The notes: generated by a model not told the origin, from the sequence alone. A stretch of 64,000 nucleotides of DNA from Lantana camara (GCA_037501455.1 CM074855.1:57853001-57917000), one strand, 5' to 3'; positions 1 through 9,958 are shown, numbered from the stretch's first letter. Numbers and translations are program-made.

Positions 1-388
1 GTTCATTCGAATTATTCTAAGGTTAATTGTCAACTTGATTAATTACGCGCATATTTAACCCTAACTGTCTAATTTGATTTAATTCAAATTTATTCCATGA
101 AATAATTGTCAAGTTGATTTTAAATCCATCATAATACTTAACTTGTTTAATTTCGGTTTACTTGAATTCCTTGAGATTAATTGTCAATCATGTGTTTACG
201 AAATGTCGTTAAATTATACGAAAGGTTTTAAAATTAAATTGAATTAAACTCTAATTGGTAAATCTCTATTTCATTTTAATTTGTAAAATTAATTCGGAGT
301 TTGAATGTTTATTCGTAACTTTACCAATTTTATTTACGATTATTTGTACGCGATATTTCTCTTTGCTACGCGATAAGGATACCCGGTT

Positions 389-396
389 GTATATAG
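389..396 (+). promoter_or_regulatory. TATA-like element of LTR C
   Basis: GTATATAG is followed about 35 bp later by a CT microsatellite (about 428-470) and then the GC-rich leader, as expected for a U3 promoter and a transcript start near 420. The match in layout to LTR X, which has GTATATAT at the same relative place, supports it. No start site is proven. Confidence 0.5.
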
Positions 397-1474
397 TTTG
401 TGCACAAGACACATTTCTCCCAATCCCTTTTCTCTCTCTCTCTCTCTCCTCTCCCACTCTCTCTCTCCCGCGGGTCACTATGCGCGGCTTCGGTTACGAG
501 CCAATAACTCGATCATTTCTCGACGAAATTCAACAAACAAATAGTCAATTTCAATTATCTCGGCGAGACCGACGCAAGAGTACCAATTTCACGGCCTAAC
601 GATGAACGGTGGCGGAGTTATGGCTGGATTTCAGTAGCAGCGGTGGAGGTGCCAAACCGCCGCCACTTCACCGGCCTTTTGCGGCGGTTTCTGGCCACCT
701 CCTCGATGCACGCACCAGACACCCAGAAAGAGGACTTCCCGGTGCAGCTGTTGACGTCGGCGGTGCGGCCATCGGAGCAGAGACGGCCCCGAACGCGCCG
801 CCTGAAGATCGCGGCGGCCGTTACTGTAGCGGCGGGTTTTGCCGCCTTCCGGCGGGGTTTTTCGATGGGGCTTGATGGTTCCCAAGTTTTTTCGACCTCC
901 TGAGTCCATTTCCGGCATCAATTTTACCAGATCTTGGCCGTAGGTGGTGGTTCCGGCGACATGGGCGGCGGCAGAAACTTCGGCGGCCAACGGGGGCCTT
1001 TTTCGGCCATCTTTTGGTCTCGGGCTCTTCACGAAAGTTGTTCGGAACGACGAGAACTAGTGGCTTGTGATCACGCGACTCCAGATTCTATGGTTTGGCG
1101 GCGGATCGTGGCGGCAAAGTGGCGGTGCAACGGCGGCGCTAGCTCCGAGGATTTTTCCGGCGAGCTACCTTAGGGCTTTCGAAGAGCTCGTCATGGGTAA
1201 GACAATGGCTTTTACGGATCGCATTTTGGTTCACCGGTTTGGAAGTAATTTGAGTTTGAAGATTTAGGGTTTTCGTGCTCTTAGATTTCAAATCTAGGAT
1301 AATCGCCTTAGAATTTCCAGAAATTTATTGAGGATTCGGAACGGGCACGAAGATTTCATTTAGGAATGATTTTTCGGGGATTTTTCCGGCGGCCCGGCGG
1401 CGTTTCGGCCAAATTCCGGCAACTACAGTGGTGGCGTTCCGGCGGCGTCTGGTCAGAATGTTCGTCTCATTGTG

Positions 1475-3540
1475 GTGAGTTCAACGCCACTTTCCGTTCG
1501 TTAATCGGACACTCGATCTATTTATTACGAATTATTTTGCATAATTGTGATTATTTGAATTAATTGTTTTAAGTGCAAATAAATTGGTTATTGTTGGTTT
1601 GTTGATCGAGATGTATTCCAATCGTATACGAAAACATGTATTGAATGGATTGTGATATGCATGAATGTTTCGATTTACAATTTGAACCCCGATGTGATGA
1701 ATTTATGCTATGTGCTTAGATATGAAGGGGTGTTAGTGTAATATTTAGAAACTAATCTCTTATGTGACTAAATGAACTTGAATGATGTTTTAGAAGAACG
1801 AACATGTTGTGATTTCTCTATATGGATTTGAGACGTTCTCAATGTTATGTTTGTTGTAAATTGTGTTTCCAATATTAAATTGAGATACATGAAAGATGCT
1901 TGAACAACTTGAGACTTTATGCATGAAAGGAGTTAGAATTGTAATATCTTGATTTACTCTTACTACTCGGAAATGGTATATTATGAATTAAGATAAATTG
2001 ATAATTGTCATGTTTGTAAGTAATTAATTCCTAGCTGAATAATTGTATAAACACTTTAAACGAACAATTATGCTTAGTAATCAACTAAGGGGATGTATGT
2101 GTAATAATTCTAAACTTTTGTAAATAACTTAGAGGATGTAAGTGTAATATTTATGAAACTTGAATGTGATTTGAGCTTGTGTACCAAATGTGTTGTGAAG
2201 TTGTAAAGTATGATCTTAAGTGAATTAAATGCACATTTTATTTGTATCAAGCATGCCATCTACGTGCAACAACTTTGTATGTTTATAAGATCAAGTTGCT
2301 CTTATTTATGCACTTTATAATTCGTCATGAACTTGATGCTTAATTCTAATATTATAATTGAACCCTGTGACATTGGATGATTTAATATGCATTTTGTGAA
2401 TACATTGACTTCCTAAATTGATCTTGCATCTTTGGATATGGAATTGCATGATGGTTGCTTGTAAATATGACCTTTTTGAGCATTGATATGCCTTGAATGA
2501 CCACAACACCTTATCCAAGCACAACATGAACACTTATGCATAACCACGATCATGTTGAGCAACGCCGTGCGTCTTGTTTGGTTCATATAGAGTCTAAGTC
2601 TGGACTTCTGTATGTCTTGTCACAGAGTTTGGTGGTGCCGGTGGGCCCGAGGTTTAGAGTGTTTGGCCCTTCACACTCTCAGACTCTACTTTCACGAGGT
2701 GAGGTTTAGGATTTGGTATAGTTACGCGACCTATGGCCTTAATATGTTGATTTCAACCCTTGCATGCGAGTATATCTATTATATATACGTATGTGTTGGA
2801 TATGATATGTTTATGACCTTCTGAATCAACTCTGTTTGGAAAATTAAATATGAAAGCATATATAAGCTGTTTTGAAAAGTACTTTACGTTATGTTCTGTA
2901 GCGAGACTGCCATGAAAGATTGGCGTATGTGATCCGTCGTGATCTGTTATGTTGTGATCCGTTGTGATCTGTGTGTGGATCGATCCTGGTGAGCTGCGGA
3001 ATGGGTACCCCCGGGACGGTTAGGGCCGTCGGGGCATTTATCCATTGCGTAGTTCCATTTGAGATATCATTGTGCGACCTTAGGGTGATGAGGGAGGCGT
3101 GGTATCTTGAGCCTTCGGCTAAGGCCGGGGAGGACTCTTGTGGGTTCGCAACCCCTTGAGGGTGAGTCTATTTTAGACGGTTTATTCTCGATGGTATGGG
3201 GACGGTACATCTCCTCCATCATTGGTGTAGAGGTTGGATTGATTTTGATTTATGTTATGAGGAGTTGAGGTTGGAAGCTCGTACTCGCCGAGCAGTTGAT
3301 TATGTTATGTTATGGAATTATGAATCGGGATAGAGTCTTTCTGGAAAATGGTTTCTAAACTTATATCTATATCTTATTCGGGTTCTTTCAAAACGTTTTG
3401 GTATGTAACACCTATCCCCGGTTCATGAGTCCATCCTTTTTATTCTGTGCTATGCTACTTATATATATATATTGTGGGTGTGCGTTAGCCCCCTCACTCG
3501 GTCAAGTTGACTGACCCCTCATTTACACTTTTAGTTGCAG
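1475..3540 (+). other. Putative intron inside LTR C
   Basis: The donor-like TTGTG|GTGAGT at 1475 is matched base for base by LTR X on the other strand (TTGTG|GTGAGT, intron edge at 44910). The acceptor-like TTTAGTTGCAG|GT ends at 3540. The interval is 2066 bp and AT-rich, against a GC-rich upstream exon. All gypsy LTRs that retain both ends keep a comparable pair. Splicing is inferred, not shown. Confidence 0.5.
2588..2688 (+). other. Nested hairpins in LTR C
   Basis: TAGAGTCT (2588-2595) pairs perfectly with AGACTCTA (2681-2688). Inside it, AGAGTGT and ACACTCT form a second 7-bp stem around a 10-nt loop (about 2656-2679). This is the only strong local hairpin cluster I saw in the intron-like part of LTR C. 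Confidence 0.45.
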
Positions 3541-3553
3541 GTTGCTGGCGTTT

Positions 3554-3938
3554 GCTAGGCGGAAGTGAGTCCTTTGAGTTGCACTTCGTCAGTCTAGTCT
3601 TTCTATTTGCATTTGTCTTTTCATACAGTTTACTTATGCCTTGACTCGTAGACTTGAGATTATACTTTACTATTCGGTAGCCCCTTGTGGCACTCTCATT
3701 CGGCCCCTTGTGGCACTTGATGATTATTAATTTATGTTAATATTCGGGACTAGGGATTTATGCTAGTTGAACCCGTCACTTGTTATGTTTGTCGATCTAT
3801 TATTCGGGATTAGGTATCTATGCTAGTTGAACCCGTCACCTGCTTTGCATGTTTTGTTTTAAATGCTTCCGCTAACTTTTGTTATTGGTTTTAATTGCTT
3901 CCGCACTCTGAGTTTTGGTCAAGTTAGATCCGCCTAGC
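3554..3938 (+). other. Long-range inverted pair GCTAGGCGGA / TCCGCCTAGC, LTR C
   Basis: The arms 3554-3563 and 3929-3938 are perfect reverse complements. The left arm lies 13 nt after the acceptor-like TTGCAG. The same pair occurs in every gypsy LTR of the window, with a different closing base pair in different families. A short CGGTC/GACTG hairpin (3499-3513) sits just upstream of the acceptor, as in the other LTRs. Confidence 0.6.
3741..3840 (+). repeat. Two direct repeats with core CTAGTTGAACCCGTCAC
   Basis: Two copies of a unit reading ATTCGGGAYTAGG..., TATGCTAGTTGAACCCGTCAC lie about 55 bp apart. Related copies occur twice in LTR E (about 36686-36778), three times in LTR B (5033-5200) and once in LTR D (about 54866-54903). 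They lie between the two arms of the GCTAGGCGG pair. Confidence 0.7.
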
Positions 3939-4062
3939 CTAGTGTGTGAGTTGGTCTCCCGTTCGCTCTGATTCGGATTCGGGCATGGACTTTCATTTCA
4001 TGTTCCGGGTCTGGGTCATAGTGCGGGGGATGTGCCACTTCTCCGTTTGGGGTGGTACAATG

Positions 4063-4086
4063 TATATATATATATATATATATATG
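4063..4086. repeat. TA microsatellite
   Basis: An uninterrupted run of TA repeats starts immediately after the end of LTR C, at the junction with LTR B. Confidence 0.9.
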
Positions 4087-4902
4087 TATTTAAATATGTG
4101 CTTGACACGTATTTTGTGGGATTTGTCCCGTTTCTTCTGAGGTTTTTGAAAAACGCTTCTATATGTATAAAAGTTCTATTTTCGGTTACTTTGAAAAGTT
4201 TTGACAAGTGTGAGTGTGTGTTAGCGTGTGTGTGAGTATAAGCAAGGCAGGATGTGTGGATAAGCTTCTTATGGTAAGTGTGTTTTGTGTAAGTATGTGC
4301 ATATGTGTGTTTGGGCCCCGGAGTTGTGTGGTTCGGGAGACCCGGGACGACCATCGGGGTCTCCGGTTGCAACCCTAGGACACTTCTCCACCAACGGGAG
4401 ACTTAGTTCTCCTATGCCGACGGAGCGCATTATGGCTGGCCATCGAAGGAACCTGGCGGGATCCTCCAGTTCACAAGTTTCGTTCTGTGGAGGGTTGAGA
4501 GGGGCACCTCTCTTCCCCAATGGTGTAAAGGTGGGATTGTTTTATGAGTTTTGCTTTGTTATGAAGTAAGTGTGTGAAACTTGTTCTCGCCGAGTTAGTT
4601 ATGTACCGTATATGGTTATGAAATGGGAGTGGCTTTCTAATTTTGAAAACTTGGTTGATTTTGGCCTTCGACTTTAAATTTCTTTCTTTATATATCTATT
4701 ACCACGGGTTAAAACGTTTTAGAATGTAAAAACCACGCCCGGTTCATGAACCCCTTCAGCTTTGAATATGCTTTGCTCTTATGTATATGTACGGGTGCAT
4801 GTGTTAGCCCCCTCACCAGTCGTTAGGACTGACCCCTCTTTGTTGTTTCCTTTTTCCCCTTTTCTTTGTTTGAGTTGCAGGTTGCTTTTGGAGTTCGTTG
4901 GT

Positions 4903-5336
4903 GCTAGGCGGTTGAGTCGAGTCTTTCGTTTTGTCCAAGTTGAGTTTGGTCTTTGCATTTGTATATGTCTTGCATACATTTTAATTCGTTATACGTTGTA
5001 ATTTGTATAAGTTTAATTCATTCGTTATAATATGATATTCGGGACAGGTTAGGACAGATTCTGAAATAGTTGAACCCGTTTTGTTGTATGATATTCGGGA
5101 CAGGTTAGGATAGATTCTGAATTAGTTGAACCCGTTTTGTTGTATGATATTCGGGACAGGTTAGGACAGGTTTCCTTAACTAGTTGAACCCGTTTAGCTG
5201 ATGTTGATTTATTTTCTGGAATGTATTGAATATGTTTCTTGTTTGAAGTTTTTTTTTTTATAATTCGTATTTTGTACTGCTTTCGCATTAGGGTTTTTTA
5301 TATTTTCACTTGAACAGGGTTTAGGTACCGCCTAGC
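4903..5336 (+). other. Long-range inverted pair GCTAGGCGGT / ACCGCCTAGC, LTR B
   Basis: The arms 4903-4912 and 5327-5336 are perfect complements. The tenth pair is T:A here, A:T in LTRs C and E, and G:C in A, D, Z and W, so both sides changed together. Confidence 0.6.
5033..5200 (+). repeat. Three 56-bp tandem repeats in LTR B
   Basis: Units start at 5033, 5089 and 5145 with TGATATTCGGGACAGG and carry AGTTGAACCCGTTT. The first two differ at very few positions; the third is more diverged at its end. Confidence 0.9.
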
Positions 5337-5460
5337 TTAGGTTGGATTTTTGGTTGGTCACCCGTTCGCCATAGCTTGATGCGTGGACGAAGCTCCCATT
5401 TCGTTTCACGTGTCGGGCTATGGTGCGGGGGATGTGGCGCCCACCGCTTGGGGTGTTACA

Positions 5461-5509
5461 GGTCGGGCCTCGGTGCGGGGGATGTGGTACCTTACCCTCG
5501 GGTGCTACA
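5461..5509 (+). mobile_element. Last 49 bp of the 5' LTR of element A
   Basis: This stretch matches the final 49 bp of LTR A' (8977-9025) with about four differences and ends in GGTGCTACA. It is followed by a spacer and a PBS, so it is the inner end of A's 5' LTR. The rest of that LTR lies left of the inserted LTR B. Confidence 0.8.
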
Positions 5510-5517
5510 TCCTTATG

Positions 5518-5530
5518 TGGTATCAGAGCC
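5518..5530 (+). promoter_or_regulatory. Primer binding site of element A
   Basis: TGGTATCAGAGCC is complementary to the 3' end of plant initiator methionine tRNA, the usual minus-strand primer of plant LTR retrotransposons. It lies 8 nt after the LTR end. Confidence 0.9.
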
Positions 5531-5642
5531 TAGGGTTGCAAAACCCGGGCTCTCGTGTCGTGTCGAGTCAGTTAAGTCGTTCGGCTTTAGGAACAACTTA
5601 TCAACGTGTTGCATATGTATTGTTTACGTGTTTGTGTGCTTT

Positions 5643-5771
5643 AAAGTTCCAAATCGGCGTATTCCACTAGTCAAGGTTCTTTGGAGAAGTGATAAAACCG
5701 AAGAGGCTACGTGGGAGACGGAGGAAAAGATGCGAAAGTTTCACCCTGAATTATTTCCGAACGAGCAGTGA
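5643..5771 (+). pseudogene. 3' remnant of gypsy pol: chromodomain C-terminus
   Basis: The last about 42 codons of a chromovirus polyprotein survive, with IPLVKVLWRSDKTEEATWE as the C-terminal part of the chromodomain and a TGA stop at 5769-5771. The same ending is found in W (12499-12687) and Y (28588-28760). Everything between the leader and this point (gag, protease, reverse transcriptase, RNase H, most of integrase) is missing: only about 110 bp separate the PBS from it. I infer one large internal deletion with a junction near 5640-5650. The apparent longer reading frame to the left is fortuitous leader sequence. Confidence 0.8.
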
Positions 5772-5803
5772 ATCTGAGGACGAATTCTTTTAAGGGGAAG
5801 AGA
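5770..5803 (+). promoter_or_regulatory. PPT-proximal hairpin and polypurine tract of element A
   Basis: GAATCT-GAGGAC-GAATTC (5770-5787) starts at the pol stop codon and can form a stem with loop GAGGAC (one mismatch, one wobble). It is followed by the polypurine tract AAGGGGAAGAGA (5792-5803) that primes plus-strand DNA, directly before the LTR start at 5805. Confidence 0.8.
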
Positions 5804-6894
5804 TTGTAACGCCCCGACTTTTCAGACGTAAAGGTATGACGTATGTGTTTACCAATTTGTGCGAATTAATTATTTATACGTGTTTTATATTTAATTTTAT
5901 TATAAATTGTTATTATTTTATTTTATTTTATTTTATTTCATTTAATATCTTTTCGTTAATTTAATATTTTAAATTGTTAATTAAGTGTTATGCTAATTAA
6001 TTATGCCTTAATCATCTGTATTAATTTACTCAAAAATCCGTTGACCTTGAATTATATTTAAAATAGCCATAACTCTTTCAACTCTTAACCAAATTAACTA
6101 TGGTTGGAGTCCTTGTAACCCTAGTTCAACCCTCTTTCATCCCGTAAACACCCCAGCTCGAACCAATCCTCACACAAGCCAGAAAATTCAGCCAAAGCTC
6201 CTGCATTACAGTTTCCCGTCACCATGCTTTTCCCTTGAGATTGTGGAGCTCAAATCTCTACCAACTTTTATCCAATCAACAAGGTGAGTTAGGATTATGT
6301 TATACATGCATCTCTGGTTATTTTGATCCTTTCATCCCTAATTTTGAGTCAGATTTCATGGAGTTTTGAGCATTTGAATCAATAGTTAGGTTTTAAGGTG
6401 TTTTGTTGATTCCTTGAATTCCTTTGATCTATGACTTGTTTTGGTGCTGCATATATGATCCTTTTCCCTCATTTATGACTGAGTATGCTTGTATTGGTTG
6501 GTGGTTAAGAATTGGATGAGATATCATTAATGAGATGGTTATGTATTGAATGAACTGATTTTTCCCTTCTTCAAGTCTTGAACTGCTGCCAGCTTTAGTG
6601 ACTTATTTTGATGTCATTTGCTGCCTCTTTTTACCTTATTTTCTGGAGAAGAATTGGTTGATTGATCATGTATTGGCTTGCTCTGTTTTTCTTCATGTAA
6701 ACTGCTGCCATTTTTTTCTTGTTGTTTTTTGCGTGTTGTGAGGTTATTTTCAGGACTGGTTGCTATGTATTTGTAGCCTTTTATTTCCTTGAATGTTGGC
6801 TTGAGTTGGTTAGATTTTAGAAGGTTGTTTTGGCCTGGTTTGATTTCCATTTTTCCTCCCCTGTTTCGGAACTGACTGCTGTTGCTGCTGTAAT

Positions 6895-6992
6895 ACTCTC
6901 CCCCGGGCGGGGAGAGTTTGTTCTTGGGGAGTACCCGACCTGGTACACCTCTTGCAGTAGGTTTTTGTATCTCCTTCCCCGGCCAGGGAAGG
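6895..6992 (+). repeat. Hairpin array of LTR A'
   Basis: Hairpins: ACTCTCCCC-CGGGC-GGGGAGAGT (6895-6917, 9-bp perfect stem), GTACC-CGACCT-GGTAC (6931-6946) and CCTTCCC-CGGCCA-GGGAAGG (6973-6992, 7-bp perfect stem). A weak fourth follows near 7006-7022. The arms have nothing in common but the loops share CGGGC/CGGCC. The place in the LTR (about 610-710 nt after the donor) resembles that of the arrays in W, Z and Y. Confidence 0.7.
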
Positions 6993-7250
6993 TCACGTTG
7001 GAAGTTTACCCGGGCGGGGGCCTGATCTACTGCTGCGTTTATTCCTTTGCTGCTTCTTTTTCCTTTCTTGTGTTGTTGCGTGTGTGTGTCAATTATATAG
7101 ATCTGCTGCTGCTTTCTTTTCCGTAAGTGCAGGTGTTGTGTTCTTTTTATACCTGTATTAGGTGTGTGCATGCAAGGGAAGGAAATTATTAAGTGTTTTG
7201 CATGGATGAGGTTTGTATGTGTATGTTGTGCATGCATATTTATGTGCGTG

Positions 7251-7466
7251 GATATATATATATAAACATATATATATATATATATATATAGTATATTGTG
7301 TGTGTATGAAAATGTAATATATATACATATATATATCTAATATTGCATGCATGGTTGAGTATACATATATATATATATATATGTAGTATATATTTAAAAT
7401 ATACTTATGCATGCATAATATATATGTCATAGGTTTACGTGTGTGTATATATATATATATATATAT
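7251..7466. repeat. AT microsatellites in LTR A'
   Basis: Several separate TA/TATG runs (about 7251-7290, 7320-7338, 7364-7382, 7446-7466) are interspersed with TGCATGCA motifs. Confidence 0.85.
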
Positions 7467-8081
7467 TTATTTATTTGTTATATATTTTACGTATTAGTGG
7501 ATTTATTTTAATTATAGAATTTAATTGATTTCTATTTCACGTATTTAATTTACCGATTATTGCTTGAACGTTTTATTTATCTTATTTCTAATTGTAAACA
7601 CGAATATTAAGTGTTATCATTATTATATGAATTCTTAGATTAAATTGATATGAATTGTGAATTTATGAATTTAAATGAATGAATGAACGAATGGCTTATT
7701 TTATACCTTAATTTCCTTAATAGTGCACATGAACATTTTCATGACATAATATCATCTTTTACGCATTCACATGATATTCATTTCATTATCGAGCGTCATA
7801 TATGGTCATTTTGAGTCTCATACCTTCTCTTTTGCACAGATTCGGGTTTGGTCGGAAACGAGGGCGAGCATTGAGACGCTTGTGCGTTTCTTTTGCTTTT
7901 AAAAGGTGGGTTTCTCTTCTAATAGCTATGACAACCCAATATATCCCTTATGTGCAAGATTTATGCCAAATTAGTATATATATAAATCGAGTCATTTTGG
8001 GTAAATGATTTCAAATGTATGACCCTTTTTATTTATGAAACCCTACCTTATGATTTTGGCGAGACATGATTATTATTGCAC

Positions 8082-8198
8082 GGGCCTCGGGACATAGTAC
8101 ATGTGGATAACCGAGGAGCCAAGGGCTGACGGGGATCCCATGTACTAGTCCCAACCAAACTACGGTGATACTGGCCCTCGTTAGGAGGTTTAGCGCGG
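8082..8198 (+). other. Conserved structured core of LTR A'
   Basis: GGGACATAGTACATG (8089-8103) pairs with CATGTACTAGTCCC (8139-8152) with one bulge. The loop holds AACCGAGGAGCCAAGGGCTGACGG. Downstream, CGTTA (8079+100, i.e. 8179-8183) and TAGCG (8191-8195) form a short stem around GGAGGTT. Equivalent structures with different arms are present in D, X, W, Z and Y. Confidence 0.65.
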
Positions 8199-8621
8199 AA
8201 TGGGAGCTGAGTGCCCTTGGGGGATTCATCTACCCCCATTGGCCTATGTATGAACCGGTGGGAAGAAGGTGTATATGAATGATTATGATCATGATATGTA
8301 TGAGCACAAAAGATATATGTATGATAATGAATGAATGAATGAATGATTATGAATACAAAAGGAGTTGGTTGGAGATGATGCACGCCCCCTCGCCAGGGCC
8401 ATGAATACCCTAATGATTAAATATGATAGTAGTAATCCCGATGATGCCTTCTTTTGTTTTACCCACTTGGGAAAATTACTTTAAAACCTCATTTGGGATT
8501 ATTACTTGCATGTATGTGTTTAATTTTTGCGATATTATATCTTATGCCCCGTTTTATACCCACCAGTCTTTTTTAGACTGAACCCGGTTTGTTTTCAGTT
8601 GTTTGGTGCAGGTATAGGAGT

Positions 8622-8908
8622 GCTAGGCGGGAATACGGGTCGTCTAGGTTTTGCATTGTTGTTGAGCACTTCTTTTCAGTATATCATACACTCATACTCT
8701 TATTGCTATTTTGTATATGATCATGATATGGAGCATTATGATTTTGTAGGCCGTGTAGCCTTGGATACTTGAATGAGTTTATATATCTATTTTGGAGCTT
8801 CGTGGGTCATTGTATATAATGTATGTTAATCTTGCTTCCGCATTTTATTATCGCTCTGATTTTATGTTGTCCTGATCTTGAATGGTTTAAGGGTTAGTCC
8901 CGCCTAGC
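8622..8908 (+). other. Long-range inverted pair GCTAGGCGGGA / TCCCGCCTAGC, LTR A'
   Basis: The 11-bp perfect arms at 8622-8632 and 8898-8908 enclose about 265 nt. The left arm starts 10 nt after the acceptor-like site. Confidence 0.6.
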
Positions 8909-9025
8909 ATAGCGTGTGTGTTGTGTCCCCGTTCGCCGTGGATTTGGCACGTGTATGGACTTCCATTTCATATACGGGTCGGGTCTCGGTGCAGGGGATG
9001 TGGTACCTTACGCTCGGGTCCTACA

Positions 9026-9384
9026 GTTGGACACGGCCGTGTCCGAATTTTAGAAAATAATTTACCCAAGTCGAACATGTGACACGACCGTGTTGAGTTT
9101 TCAAAGCATTTGGACATGGACGTGTCCAATTTTTCGAAAATATTTCTCGCAAGTCGAATGATCAACATGCCGTGTCCATTTTCAGTTCAATGTCGAAACG
9201 GCCGTGTCGACCTTTCTTCTTCAGACGAAATCCGAGGGAAAAGCTTTGGCAAAACAGGACAACAACAAGGAAGCCCTTAAATAGCACTTAGGCATTAAAT
9301 TTTAACAACAAACTCAAGCATAACTTATAACTCATTCATATACATAGGAATTCATGCCCAAAGATAGCAAAAGATCACCTAAAC
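9026..9384 (-). mobile_element. Left (3') LTR of element Y, first visible piece
   Basis: This matches about 34767-35145 of the right Y LTR, including five decayed copies of the ACACGGCCGTGT palindrome (about 9028-9210). Its left neighbour is inserted element A; its right neighbour is inserted element Z. The LTR resumes at 27569. The part left of element A is outside the window. Confidence 0.85.
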
Positions 9385-9958
9385 TGTAGCACCCCTACAC
9401 GTGGAGATGCCACACCCCTGCACTATAGGCCGATCGACATACGAAATGGATAATCCGTACATGAACTAACCTACAGCGAACGGGTGTGAATGCAAATAAA
9501 GTGATAAGCTAGGCGGGATTGACTCGTACATGCAACAGAATAAAGCTGAAGCATAATCTACTATGTATCAAATACAATTATTAAACATGCTATGATATTA
9601 CTTATTCATCAAATAATTTGTATACTAGTTCACAAATATCAATACATTATCATCTCCGAATATAAATAACAAGTAATTATAATAATAATTCTAAGGCAAC
9701 AATAAACAATATGCACCATGATTGACTCGATTACATGGACTGGACTGAACTCGACTCCCGCCTAGCGTGCACCTGTAATGACTTGAAAGGTGGAGGCGTT
9801 AGTCTGTGAAGACCGAGTGAGGGGTTTAAATAAATATTAGCGCAGATAACATGCAAGCCATATTCTCGGGTAAAGACATTGAAAAGATAAATGTATAAGT
9901 TCAATAATGAGGTACTCTTCACCCGAGAATACAACTATCAATATTAAACACTTGTTCT
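9385..9958 (-). mobile_element. 3' LTR of Z, piece left of W
   Basis: This is the first 574 bp (plus-strand order) of the LTR, with GCTAGGCGGGA (9508-9518), its perfect partner TCCCGCCTAGC (9756-9766) and a GTCT-GTGA-AGAC hairpin (9802-9813). It ends in TGTTC (9954-9958), the left copy of the target duplication made by W. Confidence 0.9.

Larger units (their letters stand above)
1..4059 (+). mobile_element. LTR C, long gypsy-type LTR, 5' end outside window
   Basis: A single LTR of more than 4 kb that ends in TACA at 4059. The order is AT-rich U3 (1-390), a TATA-like site, a pyrimidine run, a GC-rich CGG/CCG-laden leader (about 480-1470), a donor-like site at 1475, a long AT-rich stretch, an acceptor-like TTGCAG ending at 3540, and the terminal module shared by every gypsy LTR here (GCTAGGCGG, CCCGTTCGC, GTGCGGGGGATG). 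The leader resembles that of LTR X, for example around TTTCTCGACG and the donor. LTR C lies inside LTR B: sequence after 4059 continues B, with ATGTA (4060-4064) as candidate target duplication. Whether it is a solo LTR or part of a full element cannot be told, because its left side is outside the window. Confidence 0.8.
4060..5460 (+). mobile_element. LTR B, 3' part
   Basis: This is the 3' 1.4 kb of a gypsy-type LTR whose 5' part lies left of the inserted LTR C, outside the window. It holds a CAGTC-GTTAG-GACTG hairpin (4816-4830), an acceptor-like GAGTTGCAG ending at 4880, GCTAGGCGGT (4903-4912) with partner ACCGCCTAGC (5327-5336), and the terminal GTGCGGGGGATGTGG...GGTGTTACA ending at 5460. 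What follows (5461-5509) is the tail of another LTR, A, so B is inserted in A. GGTCG (5461-5465) is the candidate target duplication. Confidence 0.75.
6284..8611 (+). other. Putative intron inside LTR A'
   Basis: The donor-like CAACAAG|GTGAGTT and the acceptor-like GGTGCAG|GT bound 2328 bp. Upstream is about 480 bp of LTR. The interval contains the hairpin array and the structured core. Splicing is inferred only from conservation of both sites across LTR families. Confidence 0.5.
5805..9025 (+). mobile_element. 3' LTR of element A (3221 bp)
   Basis: It begins TGTAACGCCCCGAC after the PPT and ends GTCCTACA. It contains a donor-like AAG|GTGAGT (6284), a hairpin array (6895-6992), AT microsatellites, the structured core with GGGCTGACGG (8123-8132), a CAGTCT-TTTTT-AGACTG hairpin (8564-8580), an acceptor-like TGCAG (to 8611) and the GCTAGGCGGGA pair. 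It is followed by GTTGG (9026-9030), which is also what stands at the matching point of the undisturbed Y LTR (34767-34771), so element A is inserted in the left LTR of Y. Confidence 0.85.

Noticed and set aside
631..1032. 133-codon minus-strand frame and overlapping plus-strand frames in LTR C
   Set aside because: Same reason: CGG-rich leader without stops; no frame is shared with the related X leader.
5376..5771. 131-codon frame spanning LTR end, PBS and pol remnant as one gene
   Set aside because: It starts inside the LTR and crosses the PBS. Only its last about 42 codons match a chromodomain.
7158..7430. 90-codon frame rich in Y and I
   Set aside because: Translation of TA/TATG microsatellites.
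8123..8152. CTGACGG in the LTR core as part of a hammerhead ribozyme (as in plant retrozymes)
   Set aside because: The hammerhead core needs CUGANGA, GAAA and a cleavage triplet in a three-stem fold. GAAA is missing at the right place and the conserved string is GGGCTGACGG.
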